Of a DNA stretch of 64,000 bases, positions 1-8,514 are shown one piece after another. A model generated the notes under the pieces. That model did no database searches. It had not been told where the DNA came from and was given only the letters and a program-made list of their open reading frames with translations. The stretch covers positions 1,674,001-1,738,000 of the forward strand of contig NZ_CP102250.1 of NCBI RefSeq assembly GCF_025144995.1, given 5' to 3'. This DNA is from Alistipes indistinctus YIT 12060. Lineage in GTDB: Bacteria; Bacteroidota; Bacteroidia; Bacteroidales; Rikenellaceae. Position 1 is the first letter of the stretch; each line of letters starts with the position of its first letter. The translations under genes and the position numbers were made by a program.

Positions 1-99
1 GCACACGTAGAGATGATGGGTTTCCTCGGCATGGGCAACAACCCGATGGTCGGCGCTTCGGTAGCCGTAGCCGTGGCCGTAGAAGAGGCTATGAAATAA
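1..99 (+). CDS. C-terminal end of a GGGtGRT-type protein (partial)
   Basis: The window opens inside a reading frame that runs to TAA at 97-99 and encodes 32 residues containing GFLGMGNNPMVGAS followed by alternating Ala/Val and a final EEAMK. From memory this matches the C-terminus of the conserved Bacteroidota/Firmicutes protein called GGGtGRT, whose biochemical role is not established. The start and the diagnostic motif lie outside the window, so the name rests only on the tail. A strong hairpin terminator follows directly, so this is the last gene of its transcript. Confidence 0.55.
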   Translation, partial: AHVEMMGFLGMGNNPMVGASVAVAVAVEEAMK

Positions 100-126
100 A
101 CCTCTGATTTTAACCGACACTATGAA

Positions 127-159
127 AACCGGAAGCAGGAATCCTGCTTCCGGTTTTTT
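127..159 (+). terminator. Intrinsic terminator after the GGGtGRT-type gene
   Basis: A near-perfect inverted repeat (arms ccggaagcagga and tcctgcttccgg) is followed by a run of six T. It starts 28 bases after the stop codon at 97-99. Confidence 0.85.
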
Positions 160-316
160 ATCCCGCGTGTCGCATCTCGTACAGGTTCCGCTTACCGCAA
201 TCCGCACTTCCGGAACCAGCCCCGCGGTTGTGTATCCGCTGATATTTTTCCGGCCACCCCTGTTTTCCTGCCCGGTGAAAAAACAACGGTTTCACCCGTA
301 CAAAATGGATGGAGAC

Positions 317-348
317 TTTGCGATTTGTCGATATTTTATTTATATTTA
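317..348 (+). promoter_or_regulatory. Putative promoter of the EF-G paralog
   Basis: TTTG at 317-320, 20 bp, then TATATTTA at 341-348 resembles the Bacteroidota -33/-7 pattern with the last -7 base changed. It predicts a leader of about 100 nt before the ATG at 456. Apart from this and the terminator at 127-159, nothing else is evident in the 356-base gap at 100-455. Confidence 0.45.
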
Positions 349-455
349 GGGAGCTGTTTTTATCCGGGCGCCAACGCGACACTCCCGGTATCGTTTCGCC
401 GGAGGCGCCTACGTTTCATCCAACATGCAACCGAAAACCCTAAAACGATAACCAG

Positions 456-2612
456 ATGAAAACGTATCCTACCAACGAGATTAAAAACGTAGTCCTACTC
501 GGCGCCTCGGGCTCGGGGAAGACCACCCTGGCCGAGGCGATGGCATTCGACGGCAAAGTAATCGACCGCAGGGGCTCGATCGAAACCGACAGCACGCTGT
601 CGGACTACACCGACATCGAACACATCTACAAGCGGTCGATCTATCCGACGCTTCTGTTCGCCGAATACAACGGATACAAACTCAACATTATCGACACTCC
701 GGGCGCTGACGACTTCTGCGGCGGCCTTTTCTCGGCTTTCAAGGTAGCCGACGTCGGCGTCATGCTGATCAATGCGCAGAACGGCTTCGAAGTGGGTTCC
801 GAAATCCAGGCCCGCTATGCCCGCTCGCACGACAAACCGATCATCGCGGTAATCAACCAGCTCGACAGCGAGAAAGCTTCGTGGGAGGCTTCGCTCGATT
901 CGATCCGCGCCGCATCGCAGGTAACGCCCGTCGTGGTGCAATATCCGGTAAACCCCGGCCCGGATTTCAACGCCTTTATCGACGTCCTGTTGATGAAGAT
1001 GTATAAATTCAAAGGCGATACGGGCATCCGCGAAGAGCTCGATATTCCGGCCGAAGAGATGGAACGCGCGACGGAACTGAACCGCATCCTGACCGAAGCG
1101 GCCGCTGAGAATGACGAAGCGCTGATGGAGCTCTATTTTGAAAAAGGAGTGCTGACACAGGACGAACTTCGCTCCGGCCTGAAACTGGGCCTTGCCAAAC
1201 GCGACCTGATTCCGGTATTCTGCGCGTCGGGCAAACGCGATATCGGTGCGAAGCGGCTGATGGAATTCATCATCAACGTAGCTCCCGGACCGCTCAAAGC
1301 GCCCAATTTCGTTACGGTGGACGGCCGCGAAATCGAGCCCGACAGCAACGGACCGACGGCATTGTTCGTCTTCAAAACCACCGTCGAACCCCACTTGGGC
1401 GAGGTGACCTATTTCCGGGTGGTTTCGGGCAAGGTGACCGAAGGTATGGAGCTGGTCAACTCGAAGACGGGCAACAAAGAGAAGATCTCGCAACTATTCG
1501 CCGTGGCAGGCAAAAACCGTGTAAAAGTGACTGAAATGATGGCCGGCGATATCGGCTGCACCGTCAAACTCAAAGGCACCCGCACGAACCAAACCCTTTC
1601 GACACCCGGTTCGAACATCGAAATCGATCCGATTCGCTTCCCGGAACCGCGTTACCGCGTAGCGGTCAAAGCCGTCAAAACGGGCGAAGACGAAAAACTG
1701 GGCGAACTGCTCAACCGCGCCAATTTCGAGGATCCGACCATCCTCGTGGAGTACTCCAAGGAGCTCAAACAGATCATCCTGCAGGGGCAGGGCGAACACC
1801 ACCTCAACATCCTCAAATGGCAATTGGCCAACATCAATAAAATGGAGGTGGAGTACTTCGCACCGAAAATTCCGTTCCGCGAAACGATCACTAAAGTGGC
1901 CGCAGCCAATTACAGGCACAAAAAACAATCGGGCGGAGCCGGACAATTCGGCGAAGTATGGCTCGTAATCGAACCTTACCAGGAAGGGATGCCCGAACCA
2001 TCGAAATTCAAGATCGACGGCAAAGAGTTGCAGGTAAATATCAAAAGCAAGGAAGAGGTCGCTCTCGACTGGGGCGGCAAACTGGTTTTCTACAGTGCTA
2101 TTGTCGGCGGAGCGATCGACGCCCGCTTCCTGCCCGCGATCCTCAAAGGTATCATGGAAAAGATGGAGGAGGGGCCGCTGACGGGTTCGTATGCCCGCGA
2201 TATCCGCGTTGTGGTATACGACGGTAAGATGCACCCGGTCGATTCAAACGAATTGTCCTTCAAACTGGCGGGCCGCAATGCGTTTAAAGAGGCCTTCAAA
2301 AAAGCCGGGGCGAAGATTATGGAACCGATCTACAGCGTCGAGATCCTCGTTCCGTCGGACAAAATGGGCGACGTGATGAGCGACCTGCAGAACCGCCGTG
2401 CGATGATCGAGGGCATGAGCAGCGACAAGGGATTCGAACGCCTCGTGGCACGCGTTCCGCTTTCGGAAATGTACCGCTACTCGACTACGCTGAATTCGCT
2501 GACCAATGGCCGCGCTACCTATTCGATGAAATTTTCTTCCTACGAACAGGTCCCGGCAGAAGTACAGGATAAACTGCTCAAGGCTTACGCCGATACAGAC
2601 AAGGACGAATAA
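456..2612 (+). CDS. Elongation factor G paralog (EF-G2-like) without the catalytic GTPase histidine
   Basis: 718 residues with full EF-G domain order: G domain (about 1-280), beta-barrel domain II, then domains III-V through the C-terminus. The P-loop GASGSGKTT is at 16-24 and NQLD at 134-137 replaces the canonical NKxD. The G3 motif reads DTPGADDF (80-87), where EF-G and EF-Tu have DTPGHVDF, so the histidine that activates water for GTP hydrolysis is Ala84. The AHxDxGKTT form of G1 and the usual switch I sequence are also absent. Known family: Bacteroides carries a second EF-G reported to support translocation without GTP hydrolysis and to aid survival during starvation in the gut; this gene fits that class. 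It stands alone, with its own putative promoter and a terminator. It is not the main fusA, which normally lies in the str operon. Confidence 0.9.
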   Translation: MKTYPTNEIKNVVLLGASGSGKTTLAEAMAFDGKVIDRRGSIETDSTLSDYTDIEHIYKRSIYPTLLFAEYNGYKLNIIDTPGADDFCGGLFSAFKVADVGVMLINAQNGFEVGSEIQARYARSHDKPIIAVINQLDSEKASWEASLDSIRAASQVTPVVVQYPVNPGPDFNAFIDVLLMKMYKFKGDTGIREELDIPAEEMERATELNRILTEAAAENDEALMELYFEKGVLTQDELRSGLKLGLAKRDLIPVFCASGKRDIGAKRLMEFIINVAPGPLKAPNFVTVDGREIEPDSNGPTALFVFKTTVEPHLGEVTYFRVVSGKVTEGMELVNSKTGNKEKISQLFAVAGKNRVKVTEMMAGDIGCTVKLKGTRTNQTLSTPGSNIEIDPIRFPEPRYRVAVKAVKTGEDEKLGELLNRANFEDPTILVEYSKELKQIILQGQGEHHLNILKWQLANINKMEVEYFAPKIPFRETITKVAAANYRHKKQSGGAGQFGEVWLVIEPYQEGMPEPSKFKIDGKELQVNIKSKEEVALDWGGKLVFYSAIVGGAIDARFLPAILKGIMEKMEEGPLTGSYARDIRVVVYDGKMHPVDSNELSFKLAGRNAFKEAFKKAGAKIMEPIYSVEILVPSDKMGDVMSDLQNRRAMIEGMSSDKGFERLVARVPLSEMYRYSTTLNSLTNGRATYSMKFSSYEQVPAEVQDKLLKAYADTDKDE

Positions 2613-2630
2613 CTCCCTTTGCCTCCAAAC

Positions 2631-2666
2631 AAAAACCTGCAACTCCCCCCCGAGTTGCAGGTTTTT
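2631..2666. terminator. Bidirectional terminator between EF-G paralog and lysC
   Basis: Inverted repeat aaaaacctgcaactc / gagttgcaggttttt around a C-rich loop, with A-run and T-run flanks. It can end both the plus-strand EF-G paralog (stop 2612) and the minus-strand aspartate kinase (ends 2744). Confidence 0.85.
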
Positions 2667-2743
2667 CATTAACCTTCAGCACCTTTGCCCAACAAGTCGC
2701 CCTTGAAATCCGGCAAGCTATAGAGCGGCAACCGAAAAAAATA

Positions 2744-4057
2744 TCATTTTGCGACAACGGCGCTGACACCGGACAAACCGGCCAGCCGCACGACACGCAT
2801 CGTCCGCCGGGTCTTCTGCACCAGGTAAACTCCTTCGGCACCGGCGAACCGGCGGTAAGACGCATCATCGTAACCCCTTACCGTCAGCAGCTCCATTCCT
2901 TTGTTATAAACGACCCTAAAGCCTGTCTGCAACGTATCGACCACCCGCTCCAGATAGCGCGAATCGTCGACACAGAGGCTCAGGTTGACTGCCGAACTCT
3001 GGATCAGGTTAATCTTCTGGCGGTATTGGTTAAAGACGCTGAAAATCTCGGGCAACGATTCGTCCAGCACGAAAGAGAAATCCTTGGGACGGATCGAAAT
3101 CAACACCTGCCGCTGCTTGAGGATCAGGATCGGCACCCCGATGGGAGTGTCGATCCGGCCGCAAATAAGCGTCCCGGCGTGATCCGGTGCGAGGAACGGT
3201 TTGACATACAACGGAATCCCCTTATTTTGTAAAGGCTTAATCGTTTTGGGATGAATCACCTGCGCACCGCTGTAAGCCAATTCGATCGCATCGAGATACG
3301 TGAGCTGCGGAATGTGAACCGCATCGCTGAAAAGCCTCGGATCGGCGTTCAGTACCCCCTCGACATCTTTCCAGATCGTTACGCTGTCGGCACCGAGGAT
3401 ATAGCCTGCCATCGCGGCCGAATAATCCGAGCCCTCCCGCCCGAGCGTCGTCGGACAGCCGCCGGGCGTCGCACCGATAAATCCCTGCGCGACAAAGACC
3501 TGCTCGGGAAACGCATCAACCGCCTGGCGCAACAAAAGCGTCGAACGGTCGACATTGATATTGGCCTCGCGGTGACGGCTGTCGGTCACAAAACAACGGC
3601 GCATATCGAGCCAGCGATTCGGCACCCCCTGCGCCGCAAGATATCCGGATACGATCGTCGTCGAGATCAATTCGCCATAACTGACGATCCGGTCGTACCA
3701 ACTGTCGTAATCATCCCGTTTAGAGGCTGCCGCAAGTAAACCTCCGAGTTCGGAAAACAATGCTCCCACCCGGTTCGTACCGGCACTGATCCCATCGGCT
3801 GAGAAATCCTCTCCCTGATGAAGCAGTCCTGCCATAATTTCCCGGTGATATTGCTCGATTTCATGCAATCGGTCCAGTGCCGACGCAGTATTGCCGCCGA
3901 TAAAATCTTCGAGTACCAACTCCAACGCATTGGTCGTTTTGCCCATTGCCGACACGACAATGAACAGCGCTCCTTGCTCGCCTTTTACGATACGGCAAAG
4001 ATTAGCCACCCCTTCCGCAGAGCGGACCGATGCGCCGCCGAACTTATATATTTTCAT
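2744..4057 (-). CDS. lysC: Aspartate kinase (monofunctional)
   Basis: 437 residues. It phosphorylates aspartate at the entry to lysine, threonine, methionine and diaminopimelate synthesis in the cytoplasm. The N-terminal motif YKFGGASV (about 4-11) is the kinase signature, followed by the amino-acid-kinase fold, including FIGATPGGCPTTLGREGSD near 210-230. The last 130 or so residues read as tandem ACT-type regulatory domains. There is no homoserine dehydrogenase domain, so it is not the ThrA fusion. It lies 149 bp downstream of murA on the same strand and has a well-formed promoter of its own just inside the murA 3' end. Confidence 0.93.
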   Translation of the reverse strand: MKIYKFGGASVRSAEGVANLCRIVKGEQGALFIVVSAMGKTTNALELVLEDFIGGNTASALDRLHEIEQYHREIMAGLLHQGEDFSADGISAGTNRVGALFSELGGLLAAASKRDDYDSWYDRIVSYGELISTTIVSGYLAAQGVPNRWLDMRRCFVTDSRHREANINVDRSTLLLRQAVDAFPEQVFVAQGFIGATPGGCPTTLGREGSDYSAAMAGYILGADSVTIWKDVEGVLNADPRLFSDAVHIPQLTYLDAIELAYSGAQVIHPKTIKPLQNKGIPLYVKPFLAPDHAGTLICGRIDTPIGVPILILKQRQVLISIRPKDFSFVLDESLPEIFSVFNQYRQKINLIQSSAVNLSLCVDDSRYLERVVDTLQTGFRVVYNKGMELLTVRGYDDASYRRFAGAEGVYLVQKTRRTMRVVRLAGLSGVSAVVAK

Positions 4058-4184
4058 GCTTCTGTTGACACATTAAGCCGGAAAGATTCCGAACATTCTC
4101 ACGCGAACCCGATCACTTCGTTCCCGCACCCAATCGCAGGCAGATCCATTCCTGATCGGAAAGTCGGAGCTCGGATACCGACAT

Positions 4185-4213
4185 CAAAAGTAGAACGCCG
4201 CCAGGATCAGCAA
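4185..4213 (-). promoter_or_regulatory. Putative promoter of lysC
   Basis: On the minus strand TTG (4213-4211), 18 bp, then TACTTTTG (4192-4185) matches the Bacteroidota -33/-7 pattern. The -33 element lies within the last codons of murA. The predicted leader is about 120 nt, long enough to hold regulation, but no known riboswitch motif was recognised in it. Confidence 0.6.
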
Positions 4214-5520
4214 CCGTCCAGCCGTTTGATTTTTGCCCCCAACGCATTGAGGCGTCCGTCTATATTCTGATAACCCCGGTCGATCTGTTCGACATTCTGG
4301 ATCACGGAACGGCCGTCTGCCGACATTGCAGCGATCAACAGCGCGACACCTGCCCGGATATCAGGCGAAGTCATCCGTGTCGCACGCAAACGTACTTTCC
4401 GGTCATGCCCGATGACCGTCGCACGGTGCGGATCGCACAGGATAATCTGCGCGCCCATGTCGATCAGTTTATCGACGAAAAAGAGACGGCTCTCGAACAT
4501 CTTTTGGTGGATTAGCACCGAACCTTTAGCCTGGGTAGCCACCACGAGGAATACCGACAGCAGATCGGGCGTCAATCCCGGCCAGGTCGCATCGGCAATG
4601 GTCATAATCGATCCGTCAATGAAACTTTCGATCTCATAATGGTCTTGCCGGGGAATATAGATGTCATCGCCCCGCTGCTCGAACCGGATTCCCATCCGGG
4701 CGAACTGTGCCGGGATAATCCCCAGATTGTCGAACGAAACGTTCTTAATCGTAATCTCGCTCTGGGTCATCGCGGCCATGCCGATAAAACTGCCCACCTC
4801 GATCATATCGGGCAGCAGCGTATGCTCGGTACCGTGTAACTCCTTCACTCCCTCGATCGTAAGCAGGTTGGAGGCAATGCCCGAAATGCGCGCGCCCATC
4901 CGGTTCAGCATTCGGCAGAGCTGTTGCACATAAGGTTCGCACGCCGCGTTGTAAATCGTCGTCGTTCCTTCAGCCATCACGGCGGCCATCACAATATTGG
5001 CCGTACCGGTCACGGACGCCTCGTCGAGAAGCATATAGCAACCGCGCAGGGGTTTGCCCTCAACGCTGTAAAAACAGGTTCCCGTATCGAAGTCGAACCG
5101 TGCGCCCAATTTCTGGAATCCGATAAAATGGGTATCGAGACGGCGGCGGCCGATCTTGTCACCGCCCGGTTTGGGAATATACCCTTCGCCGAACCGTGCC
5201 AGCAGCGGCCCGATAATCATCACCGATCCGCGCAAGCGGGCCGCACGCTTCCGGTAATCTTCACTTTGCAGGTAGCCGAAATCGATCTCACGCGCCTCGA
5301 ACGTATAGGTATCCTCGGCCGGGTGTCCGACTTTCACCCCCATCTTCTCAAGCAACTCGATCAGTTGCAGAACATCGACAATTGCGGGCACATTGCGCAC
5401 CGTTACCTTCTCCGGGGTCAGCAACGTGGCACACAGAATTTGCAACGCTTCGTTTTTGGCCCCCTGAGGAGTAATTTCGCCGTGCAACGGCGCCCCGCCT
5501 TCTACTTCGAATGTAGCCAT
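4207..5520 (-). CDS. murA: UDP-N-acetylglucosamine 1-carboxyvinyltransferase with Asp in the active-site loop
   Basis: 437 residues of the EPSP-synthase/MurA fold. It transfers enolpyruvate from PEP to UDP-GlcNAc, the first committed step of peptidoglycan synthesis. The N-terminal GAKNEAL motif (about 20-26) holds the conserved Lys. The catalytic loop reads KPGGDKIGRRRLDTH (117-131), where Escherichia coli has PGGCAIGARP, so the Cys alkylated by fosfomycin is Asp121. Cys-to-Asp MurA enzymes are known from mycobacteria and Chlamydia and are active but fosfomycin-insensitive. The gene has a strong putative promoter and precedes lysC on the same strand. Confidence 0.95.
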   Translation of the reverse strand: MATFEVEGGAPLHGEITPQGAKNEALQILCATLLTPEKVTVRNVPAIVDVLQLIELLEKMGVKVGHPAEDTYTFEAREIDFGYLQSEDYRKRAARLRGSVMIIGPLLARFGEGYIPKPGGDKIGRRRLDTHFIGFQKLGARFDFDTGTCFYSVEGKPLRGCYMLLDEASVTGTANIVMAAVMAEGTTTIYNAACEPYVQQLCRMLNRMGARISGIASNLLTIEGVKELHGTEHTLLPDMIEVGSFIGMAAMTQSEITIKNVSFDNLGIIPAQFARMGIRFEQRGDDIYIPRQDHYEIESFIDGSIMTIADATWPGLTPDLLSVFLVVATQAKGSVLIHQKMFESRLFFVDKLIDMGAQIILCDPHRATVIGHDRKVRLRATRMTSPDIRAGVALLIAAMSADGRSVIQNVEQIDRGYQNIDGRLNALGAKIKRLDGC

Positions 5521-5554
5521 ATGGAATTGTATCTGATTTTCTCCGTTTTGTTTT

Positions 5555-5584
5555 CAAAGATAAAAATTAATACACAATGTACAA
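5555..5584 (-). promoter_or_regulatory. Putative promoter of murA
   Basis: Minus strand TTG (5584-5582), 19 bp, TATCTTTG (5562-5555): a full match to the Bacteroidota promoter pattern, 35 bp upstream of the murA start at 5520. Confidence 0.7.
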
Positions 5585-5616
5585 TGCTCCGGACTCCGTT
5601 TAGCCACCGCGAAAGT

Positions 5617-5659
5617 AATAACGAGAGCGGAGGCCTGTCCGGCCTCCGCTCTCGTTATT
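5617..5659 (-). terminator. Perfect 19-bp hairpin between the response regulator and murA
   Basis: Arms aataacgagagcggaggcc (5617-5635) and its exact complement (5641-5659) flank a 5-base loop. It lies downstream of the minus-strand regulator that ends at 5749 and upstream of the murA promoter. The T-rich tail on either strand is weak, so it may be a terminator or an RNA-stabilising stem. Confidence 0.65.
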
Positions 5660-5748
5660 TCATATTTTAATAAACTACAAAAATAGATTTTGGTAACGTG
5701 CAATATTGTAAATGTCTCTGCAAACTGTCGTCCTGCTGATTTTACGGA

Positions 5749-6968
5749 TTAAAAGGTCCCTACGGCATAAGTATTCACGTCTTCCAACGTAATGGTTTTA
5801 TCACTGAGGATAATCAGCCGTTCGACCACGTTGCGCAGTTCGCGGATATTGCCCGGCCACTCCATACCGCAAAGCTCATCCAACGCCTTAGGTTCGATCT
5901 TTTTCTGTTCCATGCCGTATTCGGCACATATCTTTTGAATGAAGTAATCGGTCAGTGCGGGAATATCCTCGGCCCGTTCTTTCAGGGTCGGAACCCGTAC
6001 GACGATCACACTCAACCGGTGATAGAGGTCTTCACGAAAATTACCCAACTCGATCTCGTGCCGCAGATTTTTGTTCGTTGCGGCGACTACCCGGACATTG
6101 ACTTCGATATCCTTGTCGCTGCCGACCCGGCAAATCCGATTCTCCTGCAAAGCACGCAACACTTTGGCCTGGGCCGAAAGGCTCATATCGCCGATCTCGT
6201 CCAGGAAGAGCGTTCCGCCGTCAGCCTGCTCGAATTTCCCCTTGCGTTGCTTGATCGCCGAAGTAAACGCCCCCTTTTCATGCCCGAACAATTCGCTTTC
6301 GATCAGTTCGGAAGGAATAGCCGCACAATTGACCTCGATGAACGGGCCTCCTGCACGGCGACTCTGATCGTGCAGCGCATGCGCCACCAGCTCCTTACCG
6401 GTACCGTTCGCGCCGAGCACCAACACCCGTGCGTCCGAAAGCGCCACTCATACCTTTCGAGGTCCCGACCATGGCATCGCTCTGCGAAGGCTGTACCCTC
6501 TGGCGAACCGCCCGCTGAAATTGCGCATCGTCACCAGCAGCGACAGCGGGTTTATTCCCTGTATTTACCTCTGGTCCAGAAGATTGTTTTGTGGCACGAT
6601 TTTGGCTTTTAACCTGTAAAGAATCGCGGATCGAATTGAGCAGTTTATTCAGATCGATCGGTTTTTCGATATAATCGTATGCACCGCGACGGATGCAATC
6701 GATGGCTACATCCAAACCTTTGAGTTTGGAGAGCATGATAACGGGCAAGTCGGGACAAGAATCATGTGCGACCGAAAGGAGGTCCAACGCATCTTTCTCC
6801 GGCAGAGAAATGTCGCAAAGCATGACGTCAAAAGCGCTGCGTTCGAGTTTGCCGGTCGCTTCAGAGCGTGACTGAGCAGTATCTACAACGTAACCTTCGT
6901 ATTCCAATCTTTCCTTGAGCGTACTGCGTATAACGCGTTCCGCATCTACTATCAATACGTTTGTCATT
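5749..6968 (-). pseudogene. NtrC-type response regulator (REC + sigma-54 AAA+), broken by a deletion and frameshift
   Basis: Two overlapping minus-strand frames make up one regulator. The first, best started at ATG 6968 (MTNVLIVDAERVIR), encodes a receiver domain with the acceptor Asp in CDISLPEKD and the Lys of IEKP, then runs out of frame to a stop at 6395. The second (6447-5749, 232 aa) encodes an AAA+ domain with Walker [15 protein letters not shown] in place of GAFTGA, and LFLDEIGD. At the join, MVGTSKGM is followed almost at once by [11 protein letters not shown]; related regulators have about eight more residues there, so a short stretch is missing as well as the frame. The lack of a Fis-type DNA-binding domain after the AAA+ module appears usual for this Bacteroidota subfamily. 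It could be a pseudogene, a split gene with translation restarting at GTG 6447, or a sequence error. Confidence 0.75.
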
Positions 6969-7026
6969 TTTTTATAAGATATTAGATATACTTGAATATA
7001 AAATGTCGTTCCGAAAATCCGTTTGT

Positions 7027-7056
7027 TTGGCAATTCAAAAAATTGCTCTATATTTG
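7027..7056 (+). promoter_or_regulatory. Putative promoter driving the DUF4290 gene
   Basis: TTG at 7027-7029, 19 bp, TATATTTG at 7049-7056 matches the Bacteroidota pattern. The next plus-strand gene starts at 7294, giving a leader of about 230 nt with no ORF longer than 14 codons noticed. Nothing else was recognised in the 325-base gap 6969-7293. Confidence 0.55.
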
Positions 7057-7293
7057 CCTTTGAATACCCGGAATCATAATGCAATCCGGGTCTAATATAC
7101 AAAACATTTCTACAATTTGCTAATTACCGTCGGTTTTCATTTCTGACACTCCGGCGCCGGCATCAACCCTAACAGACACACCAAACCGTCCTTTCGCAAC
7201 AGAAACAGGCCTTTTTAAAGCATCGTTTGCCTGCCAGGGGCTTTTGCAGCACGTTTTTTCAATGCCGCAAAAAGCGGACCTTTACAATCCTTT

Positions 7294-7974
7294 ATGGAAA
7301 AAAATTACAATTTTGAGCGCAAGAAGCTAATGCTTCCGGAATATGGGCGCCATATCCATCAGATGGTGGACTATCTTTGTACAATCGAAGACCGGACCGT
7401 GCGTAACGAACAAGCGCACGTCGTCGTCGAGGTAATGGGCAATATCAATCCCGTATTGCGGGATGCGGCCGATTTCAAGCATAAACTGTGGGACCATCTC
7501 TTCATCATGTCCGATTTCATGCTCGACGTCGACTCGCCTTATCCGATGCCCGACCGGCAAACGCTGCATCCCAAACCCGACAAAATCGAATACCCCAGCA
7601 AGCGGATCGTCCATAAACACTACGGTAAAAATATCGAGCGCATGCTCTCCGCACTGAAAGACATTCCCGACGAGCAGGCCCGTAAAGCGATCGCTTCGAA
7701 TATCGCCAAATACATGCGGACCAAATCATTCGAATACAACCAAGAGTACCCCAACAATGACATTATCCTGAAAGACATACGAAAAATGTCCGAAGGAGCG
7801 GTCGAGTTGACCGAAGATAATATCAACAGAGGCCGAACGGAATACAAACAAGCCCAAACAAACAATCGAACCCGTAAGAGTTTTTCGCAGGGTAACCGCC
7901 CCAATATCAAAAACAACGGCAAGACCAACAAACAGGGGAGCAAGCGCTGGCAAAACCGGACCCAATATAAATAG
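7294..7974 (+). CDS. DUF4290 family protein
   Basis: 226 residues matching, from memory, the conserved Bacteroidota cytoplasmic family DUF4290 of unknown function. There is no signal peptide or membrane segment. The first 150 or so residues form the conserved part, with LPEYGRHIHQMVDYL near 14-28 and YGKNIERML near 110. The C-terminal 50 residues are rich in Asn, Gln, Lys, Arg and Ser, basic and probably disordered, suggesting nucleic-acid or ribosome contact; that is inference only. It precedes the smpB operon on the same strand, which has its own putative promoter. Confidence 0.8.
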   Translation: MEKNYNFERKKLMLPEYGRHIHQMVDYLCTIEDRTVRNEQAHVVVEVMGNINPVLRDAADFKHKLWDHLFIMSDFMLDVDSPYPMPDRQTLHPKPDKIEYPSKRIVHKHYGKNIERMLSALKDIPDEQARKAIASNIAKYMRTKSFEYNQEYPNNDIILKDIRKMSEGAVELTEDNINRGRTEYKQAQTNNRTRKSFSQGNRPNIKNNGKTNKQGSKRWQNRTQYK

Positions 7975-8002
7975 CGGGGGTAGGCATTTCAATCTATTTT
8001 AT

Positions 8003-8010
8003 TAATTTTG
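8003..8010 (+). promoter_or_regulatory. Putative -7 element of the smpB operon
   Basis: TAATTTTG matches TAnnTTTG, 40 bp upstream of the smpB ATG. No clear TTG is present at -33, so the call is weaker than the others. Confidence 0.4.
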
Positions 8011-8049
8011 CGGAACGGCGTCCGTACACCGTCTTACCCCGGCTGATTC

Positions 8050-8505
8050 ATGTCTGATTACCGCAACATATCGATTCGCAACAAACGCGCGACCTACGAT
8101 TTCGAGATCCTCGACACTTACATCGCCGGAATCGTGCTTACCGGAACGGAGATCAAGTCGCTGCGCCTGGGCAAAGCATCGCTCACCGACTGCTATTGCT
8201 ATTTTCATAACGGCGAGCTCTTCGTACGTGGCATGAACATCGCCGAATACCACTGGGGCACCTACAACAACCACATACCCAAACGCGACCGTAAGTTACT
8301 GCTCAACCGCAAGGAGCTCGTCAAACTGCAGCGTTCCCTGCAAGATAAAGGACTGAGTGTCGTCGGACTCAAGCTCTTCATCAACGAACGGGGGTTTGCC
8401 AAGCTGCAAATCGGTCTGGGAAAGGGCCGCAAAAGCTTTGACAAACGGGAGTACATCAAAGAGCGCGATTCCCGCAAAGAGATCGCCCAAGTGTTCCGCA
8501 AATAA
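8050..8505 (+). CDS. smpB: SsrA-binding protein (trans-translation)
   Basis: 151 residues, the normal family length. SmpB binds tmRNA and brings it to stalled ribosomes. The sequence shows the family landmarks: [11 protein letters not shown] near 10-20, [13 protein letters not shown] near 28-40, and a basic C-terminal tail ending [15 protein letters not shown] that enters the mRNA channel. It opens a tightly packed operon, with the next start 9 bp after its stop. The tmRNA gene was not seen in this window. Confidence 0.96.
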   Translation: MSDYRNISIRNKRATYDFEILDTYIAGIVLTGTEIKSLRLGKASLTDCYCYFHNGELFVRGMNIAEYHWGTYNNHIPKRDRKLLLNRKELVKLQRSLQDKGLSVVGLKLFINERGFAKLQIGLGKGRKSFDKREYIKERDSRKEIAQVFRK

Positions 8506-8514
8506 TCCCGCGCG

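Noticed and set aside
122-349. Plus-strand 75-residue frame after the first terminator
   Set aside because: It begins inside the terminator hairpin, has no recognisable family and overlaps the putative promoter of the EF-G paralog.
495-1493. Long 332-residue minus-strand frame inside the EF-G paralog
   Set aside because: It is antisense to a clear EF-G gene, with composition explained by the coding strand; no domain was recognised.
5678-5703. Minus-strand CAAAAATA/CAA promoter-like pair ahead of the 19-bp hairpin, suggesting a small RNA
   Set aside because: The spacing is only 15 bp and the region lies just past the regulator's stop; no further support for a transcript.
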